From Anaerolineae bacterium (GTDB lineage Bacteria > Chloroflexota > Anaerolineae > Aggregatilineales > Phototrophicaceae): a stretch of DNA of 64,000 nucleotides. This document shows, in pieces, positions 52,823-61,778 of the stretch. A model generated the notes under the pieces. That model was not told where the DNA came from. It saw only the letters and a list, made by a program, of their open reading frames with translations, and made no database searches. Positions within the stretch are counted from its first letter, which is position 1; each line of letters begins with the position of its first letter. Location: assembly GCA_013360465.1 (NCBI GenBank), contig JABWBO010000002.1, positions 1 to 64,000 on the forward strand, written 5' to 3'. Position numbers and translations under genes: made by a program.

Positions 52823-53895
52823 GTTATCGAAGTGTTCGAATTATCCTGGTATTGATTCTGATGTGCGCACTGATCGTGTCTGGCATCCGTGCGCAGGACA
52901 ATTTGCCAACCCCGTTCTTTGATGGCGAAAATGCGCTCTCCCACGTGGCGAACCATGTGAATGTTGGACCGAGACCCACAGCAACAATTGGCAATATTGC
53001 CGCCGGAAACCAGATTATCGCTTACCTCACTGGCTTAGGATGGCAAACGTCTGAAGACTGGCACGTGATCGGTTTTGGCGATCAGTCTGAGCTTTCACCG
53101 GAAGCACTGATCACCCTTGAGGCATGGCAGCCCGCCCATATTGGACAGCTCCTCGTCAACCATTTTGCTGAGAACACTCAGGCTGTAAGCGTTGACCCTC
53201 TCATCATACCCGTAAGGAATCTTGTTGCCAGTTACGGGTCCGGCAGCACCATTATCATCGGCGCGCACTATGACTCGCGCATCTTCTCCGACAAAGACCC
53301 TGATGAATCAAAGCGTCGCCTTCCGATGCCTGGGGCGAACGATGGCGGCAGCGGCGTGGGTGTTCTTCTTGAACTTGGCAGAGTCTTGAGCGAGTATTAC
53401 ACTCCCAATCAGGAAATCAGGTTTGTGTTCTTTGACGCCGAGGATAACGGACGTATTGAACCATTCCCCAGCCTCATCCCTTCTACAAGCGGCTATTTGG
53501 TCGGGTCAATGCTCTACGCAAGTCGGCTCGATCTCAATTCGGAGGATATCGAGTACATGCTGCTTGTCGATCTTGTTGGAGAGATCGATCAGGAGTTCCC
53601 GATCGAGGGCTATTCAGCGCAGTCGGCACCGGAAATCGTTGAAGGGATATGGACAGCAGCCGCTGAGTTGGGTTACTCAGCCCAGTTCCCCAACCGAGTT
53701 AGGGGGTCAATTACAGATGATCATGTGCCGTTCCTGCAACGGGGTATCAGAGCGGTCGACATCATCGATCTGGATTATGCTCATTGGGACACGAGCGAGG
53801 ATACGCTCGACAAGATCGACCCGCAAAGCCTGGAACGAGTGGGACAGGTGCTGGAAATCTATCTCGAACGTACGGGCGCAATCACCCGCAAATGA
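52819..53895 (+). CDS. Exported M28-family peptidase or glutaminyl cyclase-like protein
   Basis: The 358-aa protein has a signal peptide (about residues 8-26) and a zinc-dependent M28 fold. Ligand motifs are [33 protein letters not shown] and the C-terminal [18 protein letters not shown] with TSED. This pattern, especially the HVPF and TSED parts, is closest to glutaminyl-peptide cyclotransferase and related M28 peptidases. It could be an aminopeptidase or an N-terminal pyroglutamate-forming enzyme. It overlaps trmFO by 4 nt, so it is co-translated without an obvious functional link. Confidence 0.85.
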   Translation: MSYRSVRIILVLILMCALIVSGIRAQDNLPTPFFDGENALSHVANHVNVGPRPTATIGNIAAGNQIIAYLTGLGWQTSEDWHVIGFGDQSELSPEALITLEAWQPAHIGQLLVNHFAENTQAVSVDPLIIPVRNLVASYGSGSTIIIGAHYDSRIFSDKDPDESKRRLPMPGANDGGSGVGVLLELGRVLSEYYTPNQEIRFVFFDAEDNGRIEPFPSLIPSTSGYLVGSMLYASRLDLNSEDIEYMLLVDLVGEIDQEFPIEGYSAQSAPEIVEGIWTAAAELGYSAQFPNRVRGSITDDHVPFLQRGIRAVDIIDLDYAHWDTSEDTLDKIDPQSLERVGQVLEIYLERTGAITRK

Positions 53896-53914
53896 TTTGC
53901 GGAAAGGATGAGCC

Positions 53915-55087
53915 ATGCCTGCTCCGGCATCTCGCTTAGGCGCTTTGCCGCCCTATCCATTTGCCACTCTTAACCAACGCGTTCGCGAACTCAATGCGGC
54001 GGGGCACAATGTATTGAACATCGATATCGGAAATCCCGATATGCCGCCGCCCGATTGTGTCGTTAGCGCACTGGAGAGATCGGCGAGTGATCCTCGGCAT
54101 CATGGATATTCGGGGTACAAGGGCACCGCGATATTTCGGGAGGCAGTTGCGCGATATTACGCGCGTCGATTTGATATCCACATCGATCCCGAAACCCAGG
54201 TACTGCCGCTCCTGGGCAGCAAAGAGGGTATCGTAAATTTGACACTGGCGTATGTGGATCGCGGAGACAGCGTTCTTGTCCCCGATATCGGCTACCCCGC
54301 CTACTCTCTCGGCGCCTATCTGGCAGGTGCAAGCGTTAGCTTCGTGCCTGTTCGAGCGGAACACGGCTTCCGCATGGATCTATCCGAGCTGGAACATCTG
54401 GTTTCGGGGCGAACCAAAATAATGTGGGTTAACTTTCCGAACAACCCAACTGGCGCGGTCTGCGATGGAGACCACTACCAGGAGCTGGTCAATTTCTGCC
54501 GCCGTCATGACGTTCTCCTGGCATCGGATAACCCCTATGTTGATGTCACCTATGATGAATTCTCCGCAGGAAGTGTCTTGCAAGCAGATGGAGCGTTCGA
54601 TACCGCCGTGGAGTTCATCTCCTTCTCAAAGACCTACAACATGGCGGGATGGCGGCTTGGAGCGGCAGTTGGTTCTGCGCGAGTACTTCAAAACCTCTTA
54701 ACCATCAAGAGTAACGTCGATAGTGGTCACTTCGAGGCCATCTACGATGCCGGCATTTCAGCCATCGACCACACGCCGCAGTCCTGGATAAATGCTCGAA
54801 ATGCAACCTACCAACGTCGCCGTGATCTCATCATCGACGCTCTCCCGCACATTGGGCTTGTCGCGCAGAGACCGCTAGGATCGCTTTATATTTGGGCAAA
54901 GGTTGTCGAAGGAGATGGAACCAGCTACGCGGAGCAGGCGTTGACTGAGGCGTACGTTTCGCTGGCACCAGGCGCAATCTACGGTCCGGGCGGCGTGCCG
55001 TATGTGCGAATGAGCGTAGCCATCCCTGACCAATCGTTGGATCAAGCCTTGAGTCGACTGAAAGCGTGGTATGCGGGAAGACACTGA
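53915..55087 (+). CDS. Class I/II aminotransferase, LL-diaminopimelate aminotransferase-like
   Basis: The 390-aa PLP enzyme has the fold-type I layout. It shows NIDIGNPDMPPP near the N-terminus, YSGYKGTAIFREAVARYY, NFPNNPTGAV, and the Schiff-base Lys in SFSKTYNMAGWR. The GNPD and YSGYKG features match DapL-like and aspartate-type enzymes. Substrate cannot be fixed; lysine synthesis (LL-DAP) is possible given asd in the window. The ATG at 53915 has AAGGATGAG just upstream. It overlaps hflX by 17 nt. Confidence 0.88.
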   Translation: MPAPASRLGALPPYPFATLNQRVRELNAAGHNVLNIDIGNPDMPPPDCVVSALERSASDPRHHGYSGYKGTAIFREAVARYYARRFDIHIDPETQVLPLLGSKEGIVNLTLAYVDRGDSVLVPDIGYPAYSLGAYLAGASVSFVPVRAEHGFRMDLSELEHLVSGRTKIMWVNFPNNPTGAVCDGDHYQELVNFCRRHDVLLASDNPYVDVTYDEFSAGSVLQADGAFDTAVEFISFSKTYNMAGWRLGAAVGSARVLQNLLTIKSNVDSGHFEAIYDAGISAIDHTPQSWINARNATYQRRRDLIIDALPHIGLVAQRPLGSLYIWAKVVEGDGTSYAEQALTEAYVSLAPGAIYGPGGVPYVRMSVAIPDQSLDQALSRLKAWYAGRH

Positions 55088-56417
55088 TCTGACCCCTGAA
55101 TCTGAACAAGAGGATCTGAGAACGATCATTCGCCCACCAGAAAGGGCGTTTCTCGTTGGTATTGGAGTTCGGGGTAGCCGTCCCCTCCTGTCGGTTGCAG
55201 AGTCGCTGGAAGAGTTGAACCTGCTGGCGGATACGGCGGGCATGAATGTCGTTGGGCAAACCTACCAAAACCTGAATGCAGTTGACCCATCGACCATGGT
55301 CGGCTCCGGTAAGGTCGATGAAATCAAAGCGTCTCTACTTGCTGTAGGCGCTCAGGTCATCATCTTCGATGATGAGTTGTCGCCTCGTCACCAACGTGAG
55401 CTTGAGAAACGCCTTGGCGAGGCGGTGAAAGTACTGGATCGATCCGCGTTGATCCTCGACATTTTTGCCCAACACGCCCGCACCCGCGAGGGAACACTGC
55501 AGGTCGAACTTGCGCAATATGAATATCGCCTGCCCCGCTTGACACGACAGTGGACCCATCTGGCGAGACAATCTGGCGGCGGATCAGGACGCAGCGGCGG
55601 CGGCGGCGTTGGATTGCGCGGACCCGGCGAAACCCAACTTGAGGTAGATCGTCGCGAAATACGTCGGAAGATCAGCAAGCTCAAAGAAGATCTCGAACAC
55701 GTGCGTTCGCATCGCGGTCGTCATCGTTCGCAGCGCGACAGAGCCAATGTGCCGCTGATTGCGCTCGTTGGATATACCAATGCGGGTAAATCAACGCTCC
55801 TTCGCGCGCTGACGGGGGCAGACGTGTATGTTGCAAATCAGCTTTTTGCCACTCTGGACACAACCACACGACGGATTCAACTCCCCTCCGGACGTTTGGC
55901 GCTGATTTCCGACACGGTCGGCTTTATTCAGAAACTTCCAACGACGCTCATTGCTGCATTCAAGGCAACCCTGGAGGAAATCGGCGAAGCGGATGTACTG
56001 CTTGAGGTTGCCGATGTTAATCATTCGAGCGTTTCCCAGCACATTGAGACGGTAGAAGATACTCTCGCCGAAATTGACGTGCCTCCTGTGCCGCGCATTC
56101 TCGTATGGAACAAAATGGATCGCTATGGAGCCGACGCACCGCCGCCAGTCGAAGAGGCGTCGCGCTATGCCTCGGTCGTTCCGATATCGGCGGCGACTGG
56201 TCAAGGGCTTGACAGGCTGCTAGAAGCGATTGAAACCGCACTTTCAGCGTCGTTGTACACTCTGAAGCTGCATTTCCCGTACGATCGAGGCGATCTGGTT
56301 GCCATGCTTCATGAACAAGCATCGGTTGAGGATCAGCAGCATACTGAGGATGGCATTGACATCACTGCGCGGATGTCAGCCGCCCTTTACGAACGATTGA
56401 AGGACTACCGGGTGTAG
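55071..56417 (+). CDS. hflX: Ribosome-associated GTPase HflX
   Basis: The 448-aa GTPase splits stalled or stress-hibernating ribosomes. The N-terminal domain has the ELNLLADTAGMNVVG region and a glycine-rich linker (GGGSGRSGGGG) leading to GPGETQLEVDRR. The G domain has G1 GYTNAGKS, G3 DTVGF and G4 NKMD. The linker glycine stretch is typical of HflX. The start ATG at 55071 lies 17 nt inside the aminotransferase gene. The next gene begins 4 bp after its stop, so it is mid-operon. Confidence 0.96.
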   Translation: MREDTDLTPESEQEDLRTIIRPPERAFLVGIGVRGSRPLLSVAESLEELNLLADTAGMNVVGQTYQNLNAVDPSTMVGSGKVDEIKASLLAVGAQVIIFDDELSPRHQRELEKRLGEAVKVLDRSALILDIFAQHARTREGTLQVELAQYEYRLPRLTRQWTHLARQSGGGSGRSGGGGVGLRGPGETQLEVDRREIRRKISKLKEDLEHVRSHRGRHRSQRDRANVPLIALVGYTNAGKSTLLRALTGADVYVANQLFATLDTTTRRIQLPSGRLALISDTVGFIQKLPTTLIAAFKATLEEIGEADVLLEVADVNHSSVSQHIETVEDTLAEIDVPPVPRILVWNKMDRYGADAPPPVEEASRYASVVPISAATGQGLDRLLEAIETALSASLYTLKLHFPYDRGDLVAMLHEQASVEDQQHTEDGIDITARMSAALYERLKDYRV

Positions 56418-56421
56418 ATCG

Positions 56422-56670
56422 ATGTTCAAATGGTTTGATCGTTCCCCTATCATCGCTAGGTTGCTTGAACGGACGTCTGGATCTTTGGCTCGACAGCGAG
56501 GACTCCCGATAGTCATCGGGGTGGTGCTGATTGCCATCAGTTTCGTAATCCAACTGATCAATTTCGGCTTCCAATCGCAGTTGCTCGACATACTTTGGTC
56601 TGTAACACATCATCTTGGACTGCTCATCGCCTTTATCGGTATTCTCATGGTTGAACCACTCGGACGATGA
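56422..56670 (+). CDS. Small two-helix membrane protein
   Basis: The 82-aa protein has a basic N-terminus and two hydrophobic segments (about residues 29-47 and 57-77). There are no known motifs. The ATG follows the hflX stop by 4 bp, and its stop overlaps the GNAT gene by 4 nt (ATGA). That packing and the even hydrophobic pattern support a real gene. Function is unknown. Confidence 0.7.
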   Translation: MFKWFDRSPIIARLLERTSGSLARQRGLPIVIGVVLIAISFVIQLINFGFQSQLLDILWSVTHHLGLLIAFIGILMVEPLGR

Positions 56671-57476
56671 GCGCTCGTATTCGCTATGCTGAGCTAAACA
56701 CCACAGAAGAGTTCGAGCTTGCTACCGACGTGGAAATCGGTGTTTGGGGTTTAAGTCCTCGTGATGCCGTACCGCCCAACCTTTTTCGCGCAGCAACCCA
56801 TAACGGAGGGGTCCTAATCGGCGCATACCTGGATGAAGTGCTTGTCGGAATTGCATTCGCTTTAGCTGCACACCGTGACGAGCATCCGATTTTGTGGTCA
56901 CACATGGCTGGGGTGTTGCCGCAATATCAGGGTCAGGGCATAGGCGAAGGTCTTAAGTATGCGCAGCGCAGCTGGGCAATAAGTCGTGGTATCCATGAAA
57001 TCCGCTGGACGTTCGATCCCCTCCAGCGTGGCAATGCGAACTTCAATCTGGCTCGTCTGGGTGCAATCGCCGATACCTACTTCATCAATCATTATGGCAC
57101 CATGACTGACTCGATCAACGCAGGAATGCCGTCAGATCGAATAGAGGCGTGTTGGCGATTGCTGGAGTCGCCATTCAGCGCCAGCGAAGGTTTCATTGCG
57201 TCATTACCCTACGCATTGACCCACGACGATGAATCTCGACCGGTGATTCGCAGTATTGGCGAACAGGAGTTCACGCTTGCTGAGATACCGGCGGATCTGC
57301 GAACACTTCGCATCGAAAACCCTACTCTTCTGCTCGAATGGCGGATGGCGCTTCGCCAAGTGCTGTCAGAGGCTTTTGCCCTAGGGTATATCGCTGCGAC
57401 CTTCGTTCGAATATCGCAGACCAGATGTGAGGCATATCTCCTAAAAAGGTTACTAACCCCCGATTCTTCGTTATAA
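56667..57476 (+). CDS. GNAT-family acetyltransferase
   Basis: The 269-aa protein has a GNAT acetyltransferase fold. The acetyl-CoA loop is GVLPQYQGQGIGEGLK (about residues 88-103; QGQGIG is the core), preceded by strands HPILWSHM. The C-terminal 120 residues form an additional domain. It resembles the uncharacterised COG3375-type acetyltransferases. The substrate is unknown. It overlaps the small membrane protein gene by 4 nt, and its 3' end holds the candidate -10 box of the ABC operon. Confidence 0.82.
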   Translation: MSARIRYAELNTTEEFELATDVEIGVWGLSPRDAVPPNLFRAATHNGGVLIGAYLDEVLVGIAFALAAHRDEHPILWSHMAGVLPQYQGQGIGEGLKYAQRSWAISRGIHEIRWTFDPLQRGNANFNLARLGAIADTYFINHYGTMTDSINAGMPSDRIEACWRLLESPFSASEGFIASLPYALTHDDESRPVIRSIGEQEFTLAEIPADLRTLRIENPTLLLEWRMALRQVLSEAFALGYIAATFVRISQTRCEAYLLKRLLTPDSSL

Positions 57477-57522
57477 TTTGGGTGGTGATGTGAGCGCGTC
57501 AGGCACATCAGGTTCGCGCTCA
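57472..57522 (+). promoter_or_regulatory. Candidate promoter and leader hairpin of the amino-acid ABC operon
   Basis: A perfect TATAAT (57472-57477) has only a weak -35 upstream. A perfect 8-bp stem, TGAGCGCG with CGCGCTCA (57491-57498 with 57515-57522), follows in the 5' leader of the binding-protein gene. It could be an operator or an RNA structure. Confidence 0.45.
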
Positions 57523-57563
57523 ATTCAAATCTCATTCGGATTTCCAGGAAGGAACAGTGAACA

Positions 57564-59018
57564 ATGCTGAGGCGTCTCTTGGTGCTGGCATTACTGCTGC
57601 TGGTAAGCCCCACCCTGTTGCTTGCACAGGACGATCTACCTGATCTTGGGGGACGTGAAATCACGGTCGCAGTTGAAAATGCGTACCCGCCGTACAATTT
57701 CATTAACGAGGCTGGCGAAGCGGTTGGGTGGGATTACAACACATTCAACGATATTTGTGGGTTGATCAATTGCCTGCCTGTCTACGTTGAAACCGCATGG
57801 GATGGAATGCTTGTCGCTGTGGCTTCTGGAGAGTTCGATGTTGCGGCAGACGGCATCACCTACACGGAAGAGCGCGACGAGTCGGTTGATTTCTCGATGC
57901 TTTACCAGGCTTATGATGAGACTTTGCTCGTGCGCGCCGACGAAGCGCGGTTCAGCACCGTCGAACAGCTGCTTGCTCTTGGCGAATTCGTCGTCGGGAC
58001 TCAGGTTGGAACAACCAATGAAATCACTGCCCACGAGGTGTTTGGGCAGGACAATGTGCGCTCGTATGACGTGTTCGGAGCAGCAGTAGAAGCTCTCGTG
58101 AACGGCGACATCGATGCTGTGGTTGTGGACCGCCCTGCCGCAGAAGGCTATATTGAAGCGCGCGGTGACATGATGACGTTGGAAGAATCTCTCTCTGGTA
58201 TTCAGGGTTTGGCATTTGCTTTCCCACCCGGCAGCGATCTTGTTGAACCCATCAACGCGGCGATGTCTGCACTGCAGGAAAGCGGGCGATGGGATAAAAT
58301 CTACCGGCGCTGGTTCGAGCAGTCGGAGCTGGTCGATCTCGGCGGACGAGAGATCACGATTGCGGTCGAAAATGCCTATCCGCCCTATAACTTCGTCAAT
58401 GAAGCCGGTGAGAAAGTTGGATGGGACTACGACACTTTCGACGAGATGTGCCGCCGCCTGAATTGTGTGCCAGTTTATGTTGAGACCGCCTGGGATGGGA
58501 TGTTGATCGCCATCGCTGCTGGTGAGTACGATGTCGCCGCGGACGGCATCACATACACCGAAGAACGCGATGAGTCGGTCGATTTCTCGATGCTCTATCA
58601 GGCTTATGATGAGACACTGCTCGTGCGAACTGATGAAACCCGTTTCACAACTTCCGCCGAACTCATAAGCCTCGACAGCCATGTCGTCGGAACCCAGGTC
58701 GGTACGACTAACGAGATCACCGCTCACGAAATCTTCGGACAGGACAATGTGCGATCCTATGACGTTTTCGGTGCAGCGGTTGAGGCGCTTCTGAATGGCG
58801 ATATTGACGCTGTTGTCGTGGATCGCCCTGCGGCAGAGGGATATATCGCAGAGAATAGCAGCCTGATGACCGTTGAGGAATCGTTGTCCGGCATTCAGGG
58901 GTTGGCGTTTGCCTTCCCGCCCGGCAGTGATCTCGTTGAACCCATCAATATGGCGATGGAGTCAATGATTGCTGACGGTACGTGGGATGATATCTACGCT
59001 GCATGGTTTGGGAACTAG
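57564..59018 (+). CDS. Tandem-duplicated substrate-binding protein (SBP_bac_3, amino-acid type)
   Basis: The 484-aa exported protein consists of a signal peptide (1-21) and two nearly complete periplasmic-binding domains, residues 27-257 and 258-484. By eye the two copies agree at about 80% of positions; both have AVENAYPPYNF, DVAADGITYTEERDESVDF and GIQGLAFAFPPGSDL. Related proteins of this family normally have one such domain of about 230-260 aa. The ligand is likely a polar amino acid. AGGAAGGA lies about 11 bases before the ATG. The permease and ATPase follow after a terminator. Whether both sites bind ligand cannot be told. Confidence 0.92.
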   Translation: MLRRLLVLALLLLVSPTLLLAQDDLPDLGGREITVAVENAYPPYNFINEAGEAVGWDYNTFNDICGLINCLPVYVETAWDGMLVAVASGEFDVAADGITYTEERDESVDFSMLYQAYDETLLVRADEARFSTVEQLLALGEFVVGTQVGTTNEITAHEVFGQDNVRSYDVFGAAVEALVNGDIDAVVVDRPAAEGYIEARGDMMTLEESLSGIQGLAFAFPPGSDLVEPINAAMSALQESGRWDKIYRRWFEQSELVDLGGREITIAVENAYPPYNFVNEAGEKVGWDYDTFDEMCRRLNCVPVYVETAWDGMLIAIAAGEYDVAADGITYTEERDESVDFSMLYQAYDETLLVRTDETRFTTSAELISLDSHVVGTQVGTTNEITAHEIFGQDNVRSYDVFGAAVEALLNGDIDAVVVDRPAAEGYIAENSSLMTVEESLSGIQGLAFAFPPGSDLVEPINMAMESMIADGTWDDIYAAWFGN

Positions 59019-59036
59019 CGTCAGCACCCGCTCCGG

Positions 59037-59070
59037 CGCGCACCAAAGACATGTCTTTGGTGCGCGTTTT
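59037..59070 (+). terminator. Intrinsic terminator between binding protein and permease genes
   Basis: A perfect 15-bp self-complementary palindrome (59037-59066) is followed by TTTT and further T. It lies 18 bp after the binding-protein stop and 28 bp before the permease, and could make the binding protein more abundant than the membrane parts. Confidence 0.85.
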
Positions 59071-59098
59071 GTTTATTGTGTCGCCAAGGTGAGCATCG

Positions 59099-59989
59099 AT
59101 GTCCATTTCATCACAAGACCCTAGTTCTCCCCGTCAATTCATTGACGTTCGCAAATTCACAACACAAATCGTTCGTCACCGTTCCTGGTTCGTGTCGTTT
59201 ATCGTTCTCGATATCCTGGTCGTCATGGCAATCACCAGCGACCCAATCCTGATCGAGACCTGGAACTACATCGTCCCCGGCATTGCCGTTACCATTCAGA
59301 TCGCCATCGTGTCGTTTATCCTCGCGACCATTGTCGGACTCGTCACCGCATTAGGGAGGATTTCGAGCAACAGCCTTATATACAACTCGTCGACTCTATA
59401 CGTTGAGTTGTTTCGCGGACTTCCCTTGCTGGTGATCATCCTCATCTTTTCGTTTGTGATCACACCAGCGTTGATCGATTTTGTCACTACTATTCCGTTT
59501 CTCGACGATCTACTACAGCACCTTGTTGGCATCCCCGAAGATCGTATCGCCACGACGTTGCTTCGGACTCGTGATATTGAGGAAACGACTCGCATCATTT
59601 TCGCCTTCGCGCTGACCTATGGCGCATTCATGTCCGAAGTCTTTCGAGCTGGTATTGAGAGCATCGGACGTGGGCAAATGGAAGCAGCACGATCACTCGG
59701 TATGACCTACACCCAGGCGATGCGTTACGTGATTCTCCCTCAGGCAGTACGCAACGTTTTGCCCGCTATGGCGAACAACTTCGTTCTCCTGCTCAAGGAC
59801 ACGTCCTTGGCATCGGTCGTCGCCGTCCCAGAGATCTCCCACCTCACCCGTCAGTATTCCAGTAACCGTTTCCGCTATCCACAGGGGTTACTAATCCTTT
59901 CGTTCATCTACGCAAACCTGACCATCATCATGTCGATGGGTGTTTACTGGCTTGAATCCCGGTTGAAAACAGACAAACGAGAAGATTAG
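59099..59989 (+). CDS. ABC transporter permease, polar amino acid type
   Basis: The 296-aa permease of the HisM/GlnP family has an N-terminal cytosolic stretch and about five membrane helices. The EAA loop reads [23 protein letters not shown] near residue 200 and contacts the ATPase. The [14 protein letters not shown] segment that follows is typical. An insertion (about residues 125-165) contains a short polar region. AAGGTGAG lies six bases before the ATG at 59099. The ATPase gene begins 1 bp after its stop. A single permease gene suggests a homodimer. Confidence 0.93.
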   Translation: MSISSQDPSSPRQFIDVRKFTTQIVRHRSWFVSFIVLDILVVMAITSDPILIETWNYIVPGIAVTIQIAIVSFILATIVGLVTALGRISSNSLIYNSSTLYVELFRGLPLLVIILIFSFVITPALIDFVTTIPFLDDLLQHLVGIPEDRIATTLLRTRDIEETTRIIFAFALTYGAFMSEVFRAGIESIGRGQMEAARSLGMTYTQAMRYVILPQAVRNVLPAMANNFVLLLKDTSLASVVAVPEISHLTRQYSSNRFRYPQGLLILSFIYANLTIIMSMGVYWLESRLKTDKRED

Positions 59990-59990
59990 C

Positions 59991-60740
59991 ATGACAGAAC
60001 CCAAGCAACCGATCATCCAAATTCGCAATGCCAGTAAGCGGTTTCGAAATGTCCTGGCTCTGAATAATGTCAACCTGGACATTCACGCCGGACAGGTCGT
60101 CGTGATCATTGGACCCAGCGGTTCAGGGAAAAGCACCCTCCTCCGTTGCATCAACCGTCTGGAGGTCCTCGATGAGGGCGATATCTGGGTCGATGGCATG
60201 CAGCTTGACCATTCCGCGACAAATATCAATCGTATTCGCGAGGAAGTTGGGATGGTTTTCCAGCAGTTCAATCTTTTCCCCAACCTGACAGTGTTGCAGA
60301 ACGTGATGCTTGCGCAGCAAATTGTGCGCAAACGCTCGAAAGATGCGGCTGAGAGAACTGCACGGGGTCTGCTGGAGAAAGTTGGCATACCGGAAAAAGC
60401 GGATGTCTTTCCACCTAAGTTGTCTGGCGGGCAGCAGCAGCGTGTGGCTATTGCGCGCGCCCTCGCAATGAACCCCAAGATCATGCTGTTTGACGAACCA
60501 ACATCGGCACTTGATCCGGAGATGATCAAAGAAGTTCTGGATGTGATGCTCGACCTTGCCAAAGAAGGCATTACGATGGTGGTTGTTACGCACGAGATGG
60601 GATTCGCCCGGGCTGCAGCGAATCGCATTATTTTCATGGATCAAGGGGAGAAACTGGAAGACACCACGCCAGAAGGACTTTTCGAAAGTCCAGAAAGCCA
60701 GCGTCTTCAGCAGTTTCTCAGCAAGATACTATCCCACTAG
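59991..60740 (+). CDS. ABC transporter ATPase, GlnQ/HisP type
   Basis: The 249-aa ATPase energises amino-acid uptake. It has Walker [10 protein letters not shown], the Q-loop FQQFNLFPN, the signature [15 protein letters not shown], Walker [15 protein letters not shown] and the switch His in VTHEMGFA. The length and GLFESPES tail are typical of polar amino-acid importers. It starts 1 bp after the permease gene and overlaps the convergent beta-propeller gene by 12 nt. Confidence 0.96.
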   Translation: MTEPKQPIIQIRNASKRFRNVLALNNVNLDIHAGQVVVIIGPSGSGKSTLLRCINRLEVLDEGDIWVDGMQLDHSATNINRIREEVGMVFQQFNLFPNLTVLQNVMLAQQIVRKRSKDAAERTARGLLEKVGIPEKADVFPPKLSGGQQQRVAIARALAMNPKIMLFDEPTSALDPEMIKEVLDVMLDLAKEGITMVVVTHEMGFARAAANRIIFMDQGEKLEDTTPEGLFESPESQRLQQFLSKILSH

Positions 60741-61778
60741 CGATACCCAGTATATATCTGGGCTGAACATCTCGTGTACGTACAACCGGAGATCGGGCGT
60801 AACTACCAACCCTGCCAGCGGAGCGGCAAGGTCAGTGTAAAGGACGATTTCAACCTGTTCGTTTGTGCATCCGCCGCTGCTTTGGCACATGCGCGGATCG
60901 ACCCTGCCGACTACGCCACGAGTTCCCAGGGCATATGCGAAATACAGATAGCCATCTGTTCCCATTTGGATGCCAGTCGTATTTTGCAGTCCACTGACCA
61001 GCATTTGGGCGATCGCGTCGCTGCGTTCGAAGGTTCCGTCAAGGAGTGCGTTTAGCGGATACCATTCGATCGCGCGGCGGGTGCTTCCTGTATTGGCGAT
61101 ATAAATGGTGTCGTCTGCGATTAGGATACCAGCTGGCGCCGCCAGATCATCAATTAGCACAGCGCTGTCACCATTGCGGCTCACGACATTGAGGGTGTTG
61201 CCGAGCAGATTGGTTACTAGAAAACGAGACTCATCAAGTGCTGCGATTCCCCATGGACCGCGCAGCCCTTCGGCAATCGTTCTGACACCGTTACGGGTGA
61301 CCTGAGTCAGCGAATTCGCGTCGTAATCCGGCACCCACAACGTTGTGCCGCTCACAGCCTCCTCGACAAGAAGGCTGTGAGCGTTGCGAATGCCGTAGAT
61401 GTAGGTGCGCGTCTGACCGGTAGTGTCATCTATTTCGTAGACAGTTCCATCACCCGTACACGCCGTAAAGAGCTTGTCCCCAAACCAACCGATTCCATTT
61501 GGACGCTGGACGTTTGCGGTCAGGCGAATGAGGTCGGACTGGGTGAATGGGAGTGTCGCCGCACTCGGTGTCTGCACAACGGAAGGAACCGCGGTGATGT
61601 CAGTTGAGAGCGCCGGCGTTTTGCTGGGCGCAGCAGTCGGTGTCGGTTCTCCCTGTCCAACCGCCAGGTACATACCGATTTCTGAGAGGAAAACAGCAGC
61701 GACCGTGCCCCTAACGAGAAAGTTCCTGAACTGCCGCTGTGACCGATACGCCCGCTGTCGAAGCAGGGAGAGAGACAA
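60729..61778 (-). CDS. Membrane-anchored NHL/beta-propeller-like protein
   Basis: The protein (about 349 aa with this start) has an N-terminal membrane segment, a Thr/Pro-rich linker ([10 protein letters not shown]), and a domain of repeated blades such as [38 protein letters not shown] and [18 protein letters not shown]. That pattern resembles NHL or SMP-30-like beta-propellers. No catalytic site is evident. The start is uncertain: TTG 61778 gives a full anchor, TTG 61841 is longer, and ATG 61673 lies within the membrane segment. It overlaps the histidine kinase gene by about 68 nt, which hints at translational coupling. Confidence 0.75.
   Translation of the reverse strand: MSLSLLRQRAYRSQRQFRNFLVRGTVAAVFLSEIGMYLAVGQGEPTPTAAPSKTPALSTDITAVPSVVQTPSAATLPFTQSDLIRLTANVQRPNGIGWFGDKLFTACTGDGTVYEIDDTTGQTRTYIYGIRNAHSLLVEEAVSGTTLWVPDYDANSLTQVTRNGVRTIAEGLRGPWGIAALDESRFLVTNLLGNTLNVVSRNGDSAVLIDDLAAPAGILIADDTIYIANTGSTRRAIEWYPLNALLDGTFERSDAIAQMLVSGLQNTTGIQMGTDGYLYFAYALGTRGVVGRVDPRMCQSSGGCTNEQVEIVLYTDLAAPLAGLVVTPDLRLYVHEMFSPDIYWVSLVG

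Noticed and set aside
57636-58727. Long minus-strand ORF of 363 codons inside the binding-protein gene
   Set aside because: It lies antisense to the duplicated domains, has no ribosome binding site or family motif, and follows from the codon bias of the real gene on the plus strand.
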